Shown: one piece after another, positions 34,839 to 42,934 of the stretch | How positions within the stretch are numbered: the stretch's first letter is position 1 | Layout of the letters: every line of letters begins with the position of its first letter | From: Streptomyces shenzhenensis | GTDB lineage: Bacteria > Actinomycetota > Actinomycetes > Streptomycetales > Streptomycetaceae | Length of the DNA stretch: 64,000 nucleotides | Assembly (NCBI RefSeq): GCF_003688995.1 | Contig: NZ_PENI01000007.1 | Span: 1 to 64,000, forward strand | Direction of reading: 5' to 3' | Program-made: the position numbers and the translations under genes | The notes under the pieces: generated by a model | Told to the model about the DNA's origin: nothing | Database searches by the model: none | What the model saw: the letters and a program-made list of their open reading frames with translations, nothing else

Positions 34839-35828
34839 GTGACCGCACACCCCTTGGACACGAACGCCGTCACCGCGCTCGTCGCGGCGGCCACGGCGGC
34901 GCCCTCGCTGCACAACGCGCAGCCCTGGAGGTTCCGCTTCCTGCGTCGAAGCGGTGTCCTGCGCCTGTACGCCGACCTGGAGCGCGGCCTGCCGCGCACG
35001 GATCCGGAGCGGCGGGGCCTGCACCTGGGGTGCGGTGCCGCGCTGTGCAACCTGCGCGTGGCCGCCGCGGCGGCGGGACACGCGGCGGTCGTCCGGCTGC
35101 TGCCCGATCCGGCCGACGCCGAGCTGCTCGCGGAGGTGGAACTCGACCGTGCCGCGCCCGGCGACGCGTCGCTGGCCCAGCTGCAGCCGGCGATTCGCCG
35201 CCGCCACTGCAGCCGTCTGCCCTTCCGGGCCGAGGAGATCCCGGCAGCCGTGACGCAACGGCTGTGCGAGGCGGCCCGTGCCGAGGGCGCGCAGCTGCTG
35301 TTCCCCAGCGCCTGGCATGTGCGGTCGGTCCTGGAGCTGGTGCGGGACGCCGAGGGCCGGGAGGCGCTCGACCCGGACCTGCGGGGCGAGACGGCGCGGT
35401 GGGCGCGGACGGAACCGTCGGGCGGCGCGGAACCGGCCGACGGCATTCCCGCCGAGGCCTTCGGCCCCCGCCCACGAAGCGGGGCAGCCTCCGTACGCGA
35501 CTTCGCCGTCGGCCGCTCGACGCACGGACGCGGCTGGGCGGCCTTCGAGGAGAACCCGCACCTCGCCCTCCTGGGCACGGCCAGTGACCTGCCCGCGGAC
35601 TGGCTTCGGGCCGGACAGGCGCTGGAGCGGGTGCTGCTCCGGGCCACCACGGACGGCCTGGTCGCCTCGGTGACCTCCCAGCCGCTGGAGTGGGAAGAGC
35701 TCCGGTGGGCCGTCCGCGACCCCGTCTCGGCCATGGCCCAGGTGCAGATGGTGCTCAGGCTCGGTTACGGCCCCGCGGGCCACCCGAGCCCGCGCCGCCC
35801 CGTGACCGACGTACTCGAGGTGCTCTGA
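34839..35828 (+). CDS. Acg-like FMN-binding nitroreductase-fold protein
   Basis: The 329-residue protein resembles the Acg family (Rv2032/Rv3127/Rv3131 type): ALVAAATAAPSLHNAQPWRFRF at the N-terminus (FMN phosphate-binding Ser/His), LHLGCGAALCNLRVAAAAAG, RRHCSRLPF, and a second half with GTASDLPADWLRAGQALERVLLRATTDGL and a lid. Two nitroreductase-like repeats occur in one chain, and family members sequester FMN with little turnover. In M. tuberculosis the homologues belong to the DosR dormancy regulon. Start: GTG at 34839 with GAAGGGAAG upstream. Confidence 0.88.
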   Translation: MTAHPLDTNAVTALVAAATAAPSLHNAQPWRFRFLRRSGVLRLYADLERGLPRTDPERRGLHLGCGAALCNLRVAAAAAGHAAVVRLLPDPADAELLAEVELDRAAPGDASLAQLQPAIRRRHCSRLPFRAEEIPAAVTQRLCEAARAEGAQLLFPSAWHVRSVLELVRDAEGREALDPDLRGETARWARTEPSGGAEPADGIPAEAFGPRPRSGAASVRDFAVGRSTHGRGWAAFEENPHLALLGTASDLPADWLRAGQALERVLLRATTDGLVASVTSQPLEWEELRWAVRDPVSAMAQVQMVLRLGYGPAGHPSPRRPVTDVLEVL

Positions 35829-35859
35829 GCACGGCGCGCACGGCACCTTCCGAGCCTGT

Positions 35860-36729
35860 CTACGACCGTTGCGGCACGACCGCGACCGGGCACTGTGCGT
35901 GGTGCAGCAGCGTGTGGTTCGCCCGGCCGAGCTGGAGCCCGAAGTGGCCTGCTGTCCGGCGCCGCGCCCCGACGATCGCGAGATCGGCGGCTGCCGACCG
36001 GTCCACGAGGGCCTTGCCCGTCGGTCCCTCGGGCGCCGCACGGCGGACGCGGACGCCCGGGTGGTCGCTGATCGCGTCCGCGAGCGCCGCGTCGAACACG
36101 GCGGAGACCCGTTCCTCGGCGTCGCGTGCCGATTCCCCGGGACCGCGGGTCGTGTCGCGGGCGGGGGTGCGCCACGCACGGACCACATCGAGGACGCACC
36201 CGCGCGCCTCGGCCTCTCGGAAGGCGAACCGCACGGCTTCGGGCGTCGTCTCGGCGTCTCCCAGACCGAGCAGGATCCGCTCGTGCGTCCCCGCGACGCC
36301 CGCGCGGTCACCGCGGACCACGATCACCGGGCAGGGGGCCCGGGCCGCCACGGCGAGACCGACCGACCCGAGCAGCATCCCCGTGAGCTGACCACGGCCA
36401 CGCGATCCGGTGACGAGCGCGAACGCTCCGTCGCCGGCCCGGACGAGGGCGGCAGCGGCATCCTCCGGGAGGAGGTCGGTGGTGACCTTGACCTCGGGGT
36501 TGCGCCGTTCGGCGCGTTCGGCCGCGGAGGCCACGATGTGCTCGGCCAGCACCCGCTCGGAGGGGCGCCCCGAGCCGGCCGGGGCCAGCGCACCCTCGTA
36601 GTGCTCCCAGAGGGAGGCATGGATCAACCTGAGGGGAACGCCGTGGCGGGACGCCTCGTCCACCGCCCAGTCGAGCGCGAGCAGAGACGAGTCCGATCCG
36701 TCCACGCCCACGACCAGAGGGAGTGTCAT
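35860..36729 (-). CDS. tandem-domain universal stress protein 2
   Basis: The 289-residue protein has Usp domain 1 with VVGVDGSDSSLLALDWAVDEA and the ATP-binding GSRGRGQLTGMLLGSV. Domain 2 is recognisable by VGARRRTAGHFGLQLGRANHTLLHH and CPVAVVPQRS. It is convergent with the Acg-like gene. Start: ATG at 36729 (MTLPLVVGVDG); the Cys/Arg repeat-rich upstream frame comes from the 15-bp tandem repeats and is not taken as coding. Probably induced with the CBS genes under hypoxia or stress. Confidence 0.9.
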   Translation of the reverse strand: MTLPLVVGVDGSDSSLLALDWAVDEASRHGVPLRLIHASLWEHYEGALAPAGSGRPSERVLAEHIVASAAERAERRNPEVKVTTDLLPEDAAAALVRAGDGAFALVTGSRGRGQLTGMLLGSVGLAVAARAPCPVIVVRGDRAGVAGTHERILLGLGDAETTPEAVRFAFREAEARGCVLDVVRAWRTPARDTTRGPGESARDAEERVSAVFDAALADAISDHPGVRVRRAAPEGPTGKALVDRSAAADLAIVGARRRTAGHFGLQLGRANHTLLHHAQCPVAVVPQRS

Positions 36730-36755
36730 CTTCCCCACCGCCTTTCGGGGACGCC

Positions 36756-36800
36756 GGGTTCTGCGGCACCGGGTTCTGTGGCACCGGGTTCTGTGGCACA
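36756..36800. repeat. three tandem 15-bp repeats
   Basis: The unit GGGTTCTGYGGCACC occurs three times head to tail (36756-36770, 36771-36785, 36786-36800, the last ending in A). It lies 27 nt upstream of the USP start, in its leader or promoter region. Because 15 is a multiple of three, copy-number change would not shift a frame. Confidence 0.9.
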
Positions 36801-36864
36801 TGGGGCCGACTTCACCGTCGCATCCCGTCCCGGAGCGGCACGAGGGCCCTTCGACCCCTTCGGA

Positions 36865-36877
36865 GGGCCTTCGGCCC
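36865..36877. promoter_or_regulatory. dyad GGGCC-TTC-GGCCC
   Basis: GGGCCTTCGGCCC is a perfect 5-bp-arm dyad in the divergent region between USP 2 and CBS-BON 5. It is 136 nt upstream of the USP start. Confidence 0.5.
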
Positions 36878-36934
36878 CACCCCGGCACCGTCCGGGCCCG
36901 GGGAGGGTGCGGGAGTCTCGCGGTCCCCCGGTTT

Positions 36935-36948
36935 GGACCACCCGGCCC
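36935..36948. promoter_or_regulatory. degenerate dormancy-type palindrome before CBS-BON 5
   Basis: GGACCACCCGGCCC matches the GGGCCGACCGGCCC element at 11 of 14 positions. It lies 67 nt upstream of the CBS-BON 5 start. Confidence 0.45.
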
Positions 36949-37015
36949 TTACCGTCCGGGGCGTTCTGACCGAGCCTGGACCGTGGGGGACGTCCGAGCA
37001 CCCCGGGAGGTCGAG

Positions 37016-37714
37016 ATGACCGGCCGTCGCTATGCCGTCAGTGATGTGATGACCAGCAAGGTCGTTGCCGTGCGGGTCAAGGCTTCCTTCAAGGACATCG
37101 TGCGGACCCTGCGCCAGTGGCAGGTGACGGCGCTGCCGGTGCTGGACGACGAGCGACGGGTCGTCGGCATCGTCTCCGAGGCCGATCTGCTGCCGAAGGA
37201 GGAGGCCAGGGACGGCAGTCCGGCGTCCGTCACCGCGGGGGACGGCTCGGCCGCGGCCAAGGCGACGGCGGTCACCGCCGACCAGTTGATGACCGCGCCC
37301 GCCGTCACCGTGGCCGGGAGCGCGACGCTGGCGCTGGCCGCCCGGACCATGGCCCGCAACCGGATCAAGCGGCTGCCCGTCGTGGACGCCGCCGGTGTGC
37401 TCACGGGCATCGTCAGCCGGTCCGACCTGCTCAAGGTGTTCCTGCGGGACGACGAGGAGATCGCCGAGGAGGTGCGCAGGGACGTCCTCGACCGGCTGTT
37501 CGTCGCCCCGTCCGAACCGCTGCGGGTCGAGGTGCACGACGGCGTCGTGACGGTCACCGGCCGTGTCCGGGACACCACACTCGTACCCGTCGTGGCACGG
37601 CTGGTGCGGGGCGTCGAGGGAGTGGTGGACGTCGACTGCGCGCTCATGGGACCGCTGCGCCACCCGGACCTCGATCCGGACCTGCCGGACATCGCCGGTA
37701 TGCCGCCGGCCTGA
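37016..37714 (+). CDS. CBS-CBS-BON protein 5
   Basis: The 232-residue protein has CBS1 SDVMTSKVVAVRVKASFKDIVRTLRQWQVTALPVLDD, CBS2 LMTAPAVTVAGSATLALAARTMARNRIKRLPVVDAAG, SRSDLLKVFLRDDEEIAEEVRRDVL, BON LRVEVHDGVVTVTGRVRDT, and an acidic Pro-rich tail (HPDLDPDLPDIAG). It is a close relative of CBS-BON 2 and 3. Start: ATG at 37016 with GGGAGG upstream. It is followed by a strong terminator. Confidence 0.9.
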   Translation: MTGRRYAVSDVMTSKVVAVRVKASFKDIVRTLRQWQVTALPVLDDERRVVGIVSEADLLPKEEARDGSPASVTAGDGSAAAKATAVTADQLMTAPAVTVAGSATLALAARTMARNRIKRLPVVDAAGVLTGIVSRSDLLKVFLRDDEEIAEEVRRDVLDRLFVAPSEPLRVEVHDGVVTVTGRVRDTTLVPVVARLVRGVEGVVDVDCALMGPLRHPDLDPDLPDIAGMPPA

Positions 37715-37757
37715 CGCGCGCGCCTGCGCCGCCGGGCTGTCCGTCCGTACGGCCGAG

Positions 37758-37786
37758 CGGGGCGGGGCCCGAAGGCCGCCGCCCCG
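37758..37786. terminator. strong hairpin terminator between convergent genes
   Basis: CGGGGCGG-GGCC pairs with GGCC-CCGCCCCG around a CGAA tetraloop, with one bulged G (37778). It lies 43 nt after the CBS-BON 5 stop and 46 nt from the end of the convergent MFS gene, so it probably serves both. Confidence 0.8.
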
Positions 37787-37832
37787 CCGGGCACAGAGCC
37801 GGTCCGGCTGCCCATGCGGGCGCGCGGAGCCG

Positions 37833-39422
37833 TCAGTGCGCGAGCCCGGACGACCTCTGTGTCTCCTCCTCGGCCCTGCGCTGCAACGCCGTGGTGGTCT
37901 TGAGCGGTGTCTCCTTCACGAACAGCACGGCGACCAGCGCGAGCACCGCGAAGGGGAGGGCCATCAGGAACAGATCGCCCGTGGCCACTCCGTAGGCGTG
38001 CTCGATCACACCCTTGATCGGCTCGGGCAGGGTGGTCATGTCCGGGACCGCCCCGTGGCCGCCTGCCGCGGCGCCTCCGCCGGCCTCGGCGGGCAGGCCC
38101 TTCATCCCCTTGGCGATCTCGTCGGCGACCCGGTTGGCCAGCAGGGCGCCGAGGACGCTGGTGCCGACGGTGCCGCCGAGGCTGCGGAAGAAGGAGAGCG
38201 TGGAGGTCGCGGCGCCCAACTCGTGCGCGGGGACGTCGTTCTGCGCCGCCAGCACGAGGTTCTGCATCAGCATGCCGACCCCGATGCCCAGGACGGCCAT
38301 GTAGAGGCTGAGCAGCCCGAACTCGGTGTCGGAGTCCAGCAGGGACAGCAGGGCGAGGCCCACGCTCATCACGACGCCACCGGCGATCAGGAAGGCCTTC
38401 CAGCGTCCGGTACGGCTGATGATCTGTCCGGCCACGGTGGAGGAGACCAGCAGACCACCGATCATCGGCAGGCTCATCAGGCCCGCGACCGTGGGCGACT
38501 TGCCGAGTGCGACCTGGAAGTACTGGGCGAGGAACACCGACCCGGCGAACATCGCGAGACCGACGAAGAAGCTGGCCACCGTGGTGAGCGTGACGGTGCG
38601 GTTGCGGAAGACGGTGAGCGGGATGATCGGCTCGGCCGCCCGGGACTCCACGAAGACGGCCCCCGCCAGCAGCACCGCACCGGTGACGGTCAGCGCGGCG
38701 GTCTGCCAGGACGCCCAGGCGAACTCGTTGCCGGCGAGCGAGGTCCAGATCAGCAGGGCGCAGACGCCGGCCACGATGAGGAAGGCGCCCAGCCAGTCGA
38801 TCCGCACCTCACGGCGCACGGTCGGCAGCCGCAGCGTCCGCTGCAGGATGACGATGGCGGCCAGGGCGAAGGGGACGCCGATGAAGAAGCACCAGCGCCA
38901 GCCCAGCCAGTCGGTGTCCACCAGCACGCCGCCGACCAGCGGTCCTGCGACCGTCCCGACGGCGAACACCGCGCCGAAGATGCCTCCGTAGCGGCCGAGG
39001 TCACGCGGCGGGATGATCGCGGCCATGACGACCTGGGCGAGCGCGGTGAGACCGCCCGCGCCGATGCCCTGGATGACACGGCTCACGATCAGCAGGCCGA
39101 CGCCCTGGGAGAAGCCGGCCACCAGGGAGCCGACGACGAAGAGACTGAGGGACAGCTGGAGCAGCAGCTTCTGGTCGAACAGGTCGGAGAGCTTGCCCCA
39201 CAGCGGCACGGTGGCCGTCATCGCGAGCAGCTCGGCGGTGACCACCCAGGTGTAGGAGGACTGGCTGGCTCCGAGGTCGGCGATGATCCGGGGCAGTGCG
39301 TTGGAGACGACGGTTCCGGCCAGAATGGCCACGAACATGCCGGCCATCAGCCCGGACATCGCCTGAAGTATCTGACGGGACTGCATCTGGGCAGGGGGCG
39401 CCTCGGCGCTCACAGCACTCAC
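37833..39422 (-). CDS. DHA2-family (14-TM) drug:H+ antiporter
   Basis: The 529-residue MFS protein has 14 hydrophobic segments and DHA2 motifs: LWGKLSDLFDQKLLLQ (motif A), IVSRVIQGIGAGG (motif B), and GAVFAVGTVAGPLVGGVLVD (motif C, the antiporter motif). The loop before the last helix is Gly/Ala-rich (about residues 450-470). It presumably exports a toxic organic compound. Start: GTG at 39422 with AAGGA upstream. It lies 33 nt after the TetR gene and is probably repressed by it. Confidence 0.93.
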   Translation of the reverse strand: MSAVSAEAPPAQMQSRQILQAMSGLMAGMFVAILAGTVVSNALPRIIADLGASQSSYTWVVTAELLAMTATVPLWGKLSDLFDQKLLLQLSLSLFVVGSLVAGFSQGVGLLIVSRVIQGIGAGGLTALAQVVMAAIIPPRDLGRYGGIFGAVFAVGTVAGPLVGGVLVDTDWLGWRWCFFIGVPFALAAIVILQRTLRLPTVRREVRIDWLGAFLIVAGVCALLIWTSLAGNEFAWASWQTAALTVTGAVLLAGAVFVESRAAEPIIPLTVFRNRTVTLTTVASFFVGLAMFAGSVFLAQYFQVALGKSPTVAGLMSLPMIGGLLVSSTVAGQIISRTGRWKAFLIAGGVVMSVGLALLSLLDSDTEFGLLSLYMAVLGIGVGMLMQNLVLAAQNDVPAHELGAATSTLSFFRSLGGTVGTSVLGALLANRVADEIAKGMKGLPAEAGGGAAAGGHGAVPDMTTLPEPIKGVIEHAYGVATGDLFLMALPFAVLALVAVLFVKETPLKTTTALQRRAEEETQRSSGLAH

Positions 39423-39455
39423 TGGGGATCCTTCGAAGGACGGAAAGAAATCGGT

Positions 39456-40088
39456 TCAGGACTCGTCGACCGGGCGGACGAACCCCGCGGCGAGCTGATC
39501 GAAGACCTGGTGGAAGACGTCGAGGAACGTGGCGCCGCCGTCGTGTTCGTACCAGTGCGTCATGGCGACGCGGGTCGCCGCGGCACTGAGCGAGGCGAGC
39601 AGGCCGGCGTACAGCTCGGCCCGGGGACCGGTCTCGCCCTGCGCACGAAGCCGTACCGTGAACGCCTCGGCGAGCGCCCGTTCCTCCTCCGCCTGCAGGG
39701 ACAGCAGCCGGGAGGTGAGTTCGGGGGAACGGGAGAGCACCACGGCGACCAGTGACCACAGTTCGCGGTCCAGCTCCAGGCCGGCGATCTGTTCGGCGAT
39801 GACCTCGCGCAGCACGTCCAGGCCGGAGCGCTCGGCCGGAGCTTCGCGCACCGCCTGCCGGATCCGCTCCCCCACCTCCGGATCGGACATGACGAACGCG
39901 TCTTCACGGCACTTGAAGTAGTTGAAGAACGTCCGCGGCGAGACCCCGGCTCGCTCACTGATCGCCTCGACCGTCACCTGCTGCGCGCCGTGCTCCGCGG
40001 CAAGCCGTATCGCGGCCTCGAACAGGGCGTGCCGGGTCGCTCTCTTCTTCTGCTCACGCAGCCCGACGGGGCGCTCCCGCTTCTCCAT
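39456..40088 (-). CDS. TetR-family repressor of the DHA2 pump
   Basis: The 210-residue protein has a TetR HTH (about residues 10-56; KRATRHALFEAAIRLAAEHGAQQVTVEAISERAGVSPRTFFNYF in split form) and a C-terminal ligand domain of the TetR_C type with HWYEHDGGATFLDVFHQVFDQL. The ATG at 40088 (MEKRERPVG) was chosen over an ATG 11 codons upstream, which would put coding sequence over a low-GC repeat-containing promoter. It is the first gene of a two-gene operon with the pump. Confidence 0.88.
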   Translation of the reverse strand: MEKRERPVGLREQKKRATRHALFEAAIRLAAEHGAQQVTVEAISERAGVSPRTFFNYFKCREDAFVMSDPEVGERIRQAVREAPAERSGLDVLREVIAEQIAGLELDRELWSLVAVVLSRSPELTSRLLSLQAEEERALAEAFTVRLRAQGETGPRAELYAGLLASLSAAATRVAMTHWYEHDGGATFLDVFHQVFDQLAAGFVRPVDES

Positions 40089-40091
40089 ATC

Positions 40092-40125
40092 TTGCACACT
40101 ACTGAAAAAATGCAGAGGCATGCAA
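40092..40125. promoter_or_regulatory. AT-rich promoter/operator of the TetR-pump operon
   Basis: This AT-rich patch contains TTGCA (40092-40096) and its inverted copy TGCAA (40121-40125), with an extra TGCA-N6-TGCA (40111-40124). The arrangement suits autorepression by the TetR protein, whose preferred start is 4 nt away. Exact half-sites are uncertain. Confidence 0.45.
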
Positions 40126-40368
40126 AATAGCCCGGCGGCGCCTGTGGTTCGGAGGGCGGGCAGCCATGACGTGATGGCGTCCGTGAGCCTCGCCGGCTCG
40201 GACCGCCCGTGTCTCCCCGGCCCGCTTCACCCGCACCTTCCGAGCGAGCCGCTCCCCGAGGGCGTACCGCAAGGAGACGGCGGCCGTCCACGTCCCCGTT
40301 CACCCCCAACGCCAGATCCCGCTGTCTCATCTTCAGCACGAGAAACCCACCGAGCCCCGTGCGGGACC
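40126..40368. other. remainder of the gene-free region upstream of the TetR-pump operon
   Basis: Together with the operator this forms a gap of about 307 nt between the TetR start and the end of the broken secreted gene. No ORF with plausible composition was seen. Confidence 0.4.
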
Positions 40369-40386
40369 CCCCGCTCACGTGCGGGG
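40369..40386. terminator. hairpin downstream of the broken secreted-protein gene
   Basis: CCCCGC pairs with GCGGGG around TCACGT, 10 nt past the stop of the minus-strand gene. There is no T-tract, and the simple 6-bp stem fits Streptomyces terminators. Confidence 0.55.
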
Positions 40387-40395
40387 CTTGGTCTG

Positions 40396-41531
40396 TCAGG
40401 TTCGGGGGTCGGCGCGGGCCGTGACCGAGACGTCGGTGAATTTCGCGCGGCCGGTGCTCGTGGTGGTGTGGAGGCCGACGAAACCGGCGGCCGGAATCAG
40501 GGTGGGGTCGACTGCGGACACGACGAGCCGGTCGCCGTCGTAGAGGTCGAGCCGCGAGCCGTTGAGGGCGAATGTCAGCCGGCGTGCCTCGCCGGGCCTG
40601 ACGTCGGAGGCGTTGCCGGCACCGGCGAGTCCGGTGTTCACGCCGTCGGCCATCAGGCCGATGGCGTACTCGTTCCCCCAGGACGCGATGCCGGCGTAGT
40701 AGTAGCTGTCGCGATCGGTGAAACGCGCGAGCAGGACGTTGTCACGGTCGGGGACACCCTCGCTGATGGGTGTGACCGACGCCGACACCGTGTGGTCCGG
40801 AGCATCGATCCGCACATTGCCCTGGAGGGTCTGGCCATGGCCGTCCAGAGCGTTTCCCAGGGACACCGCGTATCCGTCACGCACCTCGAACGACGCGCCG
40901 TCGGGCACCTGCCAGTCCTCTTCCAGAAGTGTGCGGTCGCGTCGTATATGAGGGAGGAGTTGTAGATCCAGCGGTCCTCCCAGGGCATGGTCGAGGTGAG
41001 CACGACGCCGTGCTTCTCCCAGGGGCCCGCCGGGTCGTCGGCCGTCGCGTAGTGGATCTGTCCGTTCCCGTCGCCCGCCACGCCGAAGTAGGTCATGTGC
41101 CACCGGCCGTCCCGGTGGACGACGCTGGGCTGGTTGAGCGCGTTGCTCTCGGAGGGCAGGGTGGGCGTCAGCACCGGTTCGGCGGCCTTCGTCCAGTGCA
41201 CACCGTCGTCGCTGGTCGCGTAGCCCACGGCGTGCAGCGACCCGTACCACATCTTGAACAGCGGTCCCCCACCCTCGCCGTAGACGAGGCAGGGATCCTG
41301 TAACAGAGAGCTCTCCCAGGGCAGGGAACGGCTCATGATCACGCCGCGCCGTTCCCAGCCGGCGATCGCGGCGAAGTCGTCGCGGAACACGACCTTCTCG
41401 CCGGGGCGTCGGCGCGGGGCCGCCGCCGCCCGGGGCACGGGTCCGGCGAGTGTGCCCAGCAGCGCTCCCCCGGTGACGGCTCCGGCTCCCCGGACGAGAA
41501 AGCCGCGTCTGCCCGACCTCGTTGGTGTCAT
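40396..41531 (-). pseudogene. Tat-exported beta-propeller glycosidase-like protein, frameshifted
   Basis: The first frame (from ATG 41531) encodes a Tat signal (SGRRGFLVRGAGAVTGGAL...AAAA, residues 7-38) and a five-bladed-propeller GH43/GH32-like domain (DPCLVYGEGGGPLFKMWYGSLHAVGYATSDDGVHWTK, DRWIYNSSLIYDATAHFW in part). Near 40918-40925 it runs out of frame. The remaining 175 codons continue in another frame: EEDWQVPDGASFEVRDGYAVS, then a LamG-like jelly roll to 40396. Adding one base after the TGG codon at about 40925 restores a single protein of about 378 residues. Either a real inactivating deletion or an assembly error. Confidence 0.85.
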
Positions 41532-42007
41532 CCCTCATGGCGTCTCTCCTCACCGCGATGTCGTCGCCCGCTACGGCCGTACGGCGCCGAGGCCGCCCTG
41601 ACGCAGGGGTCGACGGCGTCCTGGCGGCCCGGTTGTGTGTAGTCGCCCCTCCATGTGCCGGTCAAGGCTCGTGCGGCTGCGAGAAACATGTGGTGCCGGC
41701 CTTCCCCCACCGCCGCCCCTTCGCCATGCCGCGCCTCCACCCCGGCCGCGCCGACGATCAGGTGCTTCACCTGATGGTCGACACATATTCATGCATTTCG
41801 ACCGTCTTGTACGTGTGGGTGTCGCCTCCGTGGTGCCGTCCATGGCCACTTGGGCCGGTGACGGGTTCCCTGATTCGACATCCGGGCCGGGGATGCCCGC
41901 GGGATGCGGCGAGGACGATCTGTGGCCAACCGACGTACCGTGCTCGGTGGCGTTCGCGACGTGGCGAAGCAGCACTCGCTGCATGCCACGAGTGCGTGAG
42001 GAGCCAG
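41532..42007. other. 476-nt region upstream of the ureohydrolase operon
   Basis: The region is divergent between the broken secreted gene and the ureohydrolase. It contains GGTCGA (41776-41781) and its inverted copy TCGACC (41798-41803) flanking an AT-rich core with ATGCAT, a reasonable promoter/operator. Short frames on both strands look non-coding. Confidence 0.45.
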
Positions 42008-42934
42008 ATGACCGCCCGACCCCTGCCCCGGACCGACCGCCGTTTCACCCTGCTCGGCGCGCCCTACGACGGCGCCGCCACGCTCGGCTGGCCCGGCAGC
42101 CGCTACGCCCCCGCCCGGATCCGTGCCGCGATGGCCTGGATCCTGCAACGCCGTGAGGACGGGCAGATCTACTGCCTCGACCACGCCACGCTCCACCCGT
42201 TCCCCGAAGACCTGCTGGTCGACGGCGGCGACGTGCACACCGTCGGCCACGACCTGGACGCCACACTCGACGCCGCCCGCGCCGGCGTGGCGGACACCCT
42301 CGCCGCCGGGCGCACACCCGTGCTGCTGGGCGGCGACGACTGCCTGCTGTATCCGGCCGCACGAGGGCTCGCGGAATCCACCCCGGGCACGGTCGCCGTC
42401 ATCCACCTCGACGCTCATCTCGATCTCCTCGACGAGAACGAGCAGCAGGGCCGGTACAGCCATTCGTCCGGGATGCGCCGGGCGAGCGAGCTGGCGAACG
42501 TCGACGTCTCCGCGAGCGTCCAGCTCGCCTCCCGGCACTTCAACTTCCCGTCGTCGCTCGCCTTCCGGGAGAAGGCGGGACTGCGCAACATCCCGGCGGC
42601 CGAGATCCACCGGCGCGGCACCGAGGCCGTGGCCGCCGACGTACTCGCCCACGTCGCCGCCGCGGACCGCGTCCTGCTGGCCTTCGACATCGACTGCATC
42701 GACCCCGCGCACGCTCCGGGCGCCGGTGCCCACGAGCCCGGCGGCCTCACCTCCCACCAGGCCCTCGACCTGGTGCAGCGGCTGGCCCCGTACACCGACG
42801 CCATGGTGCTCACCGAGGTCAACCCGCTCACCGACGCGAACGACCGGACCGCCAACCTGGCCGCCTACCTCGTCGCGCACTTCGTCGTCCACGGCGGGCT
42901 CGCCGCCCCATCCCACGAAGGGGCGCCAGCATGA
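42008..42934 (+). CDS. ureohydrolase (arginase/agmatinase family)
   Basis: The 308-residue protein has metal-ligand motifs DAHLD (residues 135-139) and FDIDCIDPAHAPG (226-238; Asp227, Asp229 and Asp232 region). The first motif reads LLGGDDC (107-112) where most family members have GGDHS, so the His ligand of one Mn is replaced by Asp. Such enzymes release urea from a guanidino compound. Start: ATG at 42008 with GAGGAG upstream. It is coupled by ATGA to the symporter gene, so the substrate is probably imported; agmatine, guanidinobutyrate or a related compound cannot be told apart. Confidence 0.88.
   Translation: MTARPLPRTDRRFTLLGAPYDGAATLGWPGSRYAPARIRAAMAWILQRREDGQIYCLDHATLHPFPEDLLVDGGDVHTVGHDLDATLDAARAGVADTLAAGRTPVLLGGDDCLLYPAARGLAESTPGTVAVIHLDAHLDLLDENEQQGRYSHSSGMRRASELANVDVSASVQLASRHFNFPSSLAFREKAGLRNIPAAEIHRRGTEAVAADVLAHVAAADRVLLAFDIDCIDPAHAPGAGAHEPGGLTSHQALDLVQRLAPYTDAMVLTEVNPLTDANDRTANLAAYLVAHFVVHGGLAAPSHEGAPA

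Noticed and set aside
36730-36888. N-terminal extension of USP 2 rich in CHRTR repeats
   Set aside because: The repeats come from the 15-bp tandem DNA repeat. The Usp domain starts directly after the ATG at 36729.
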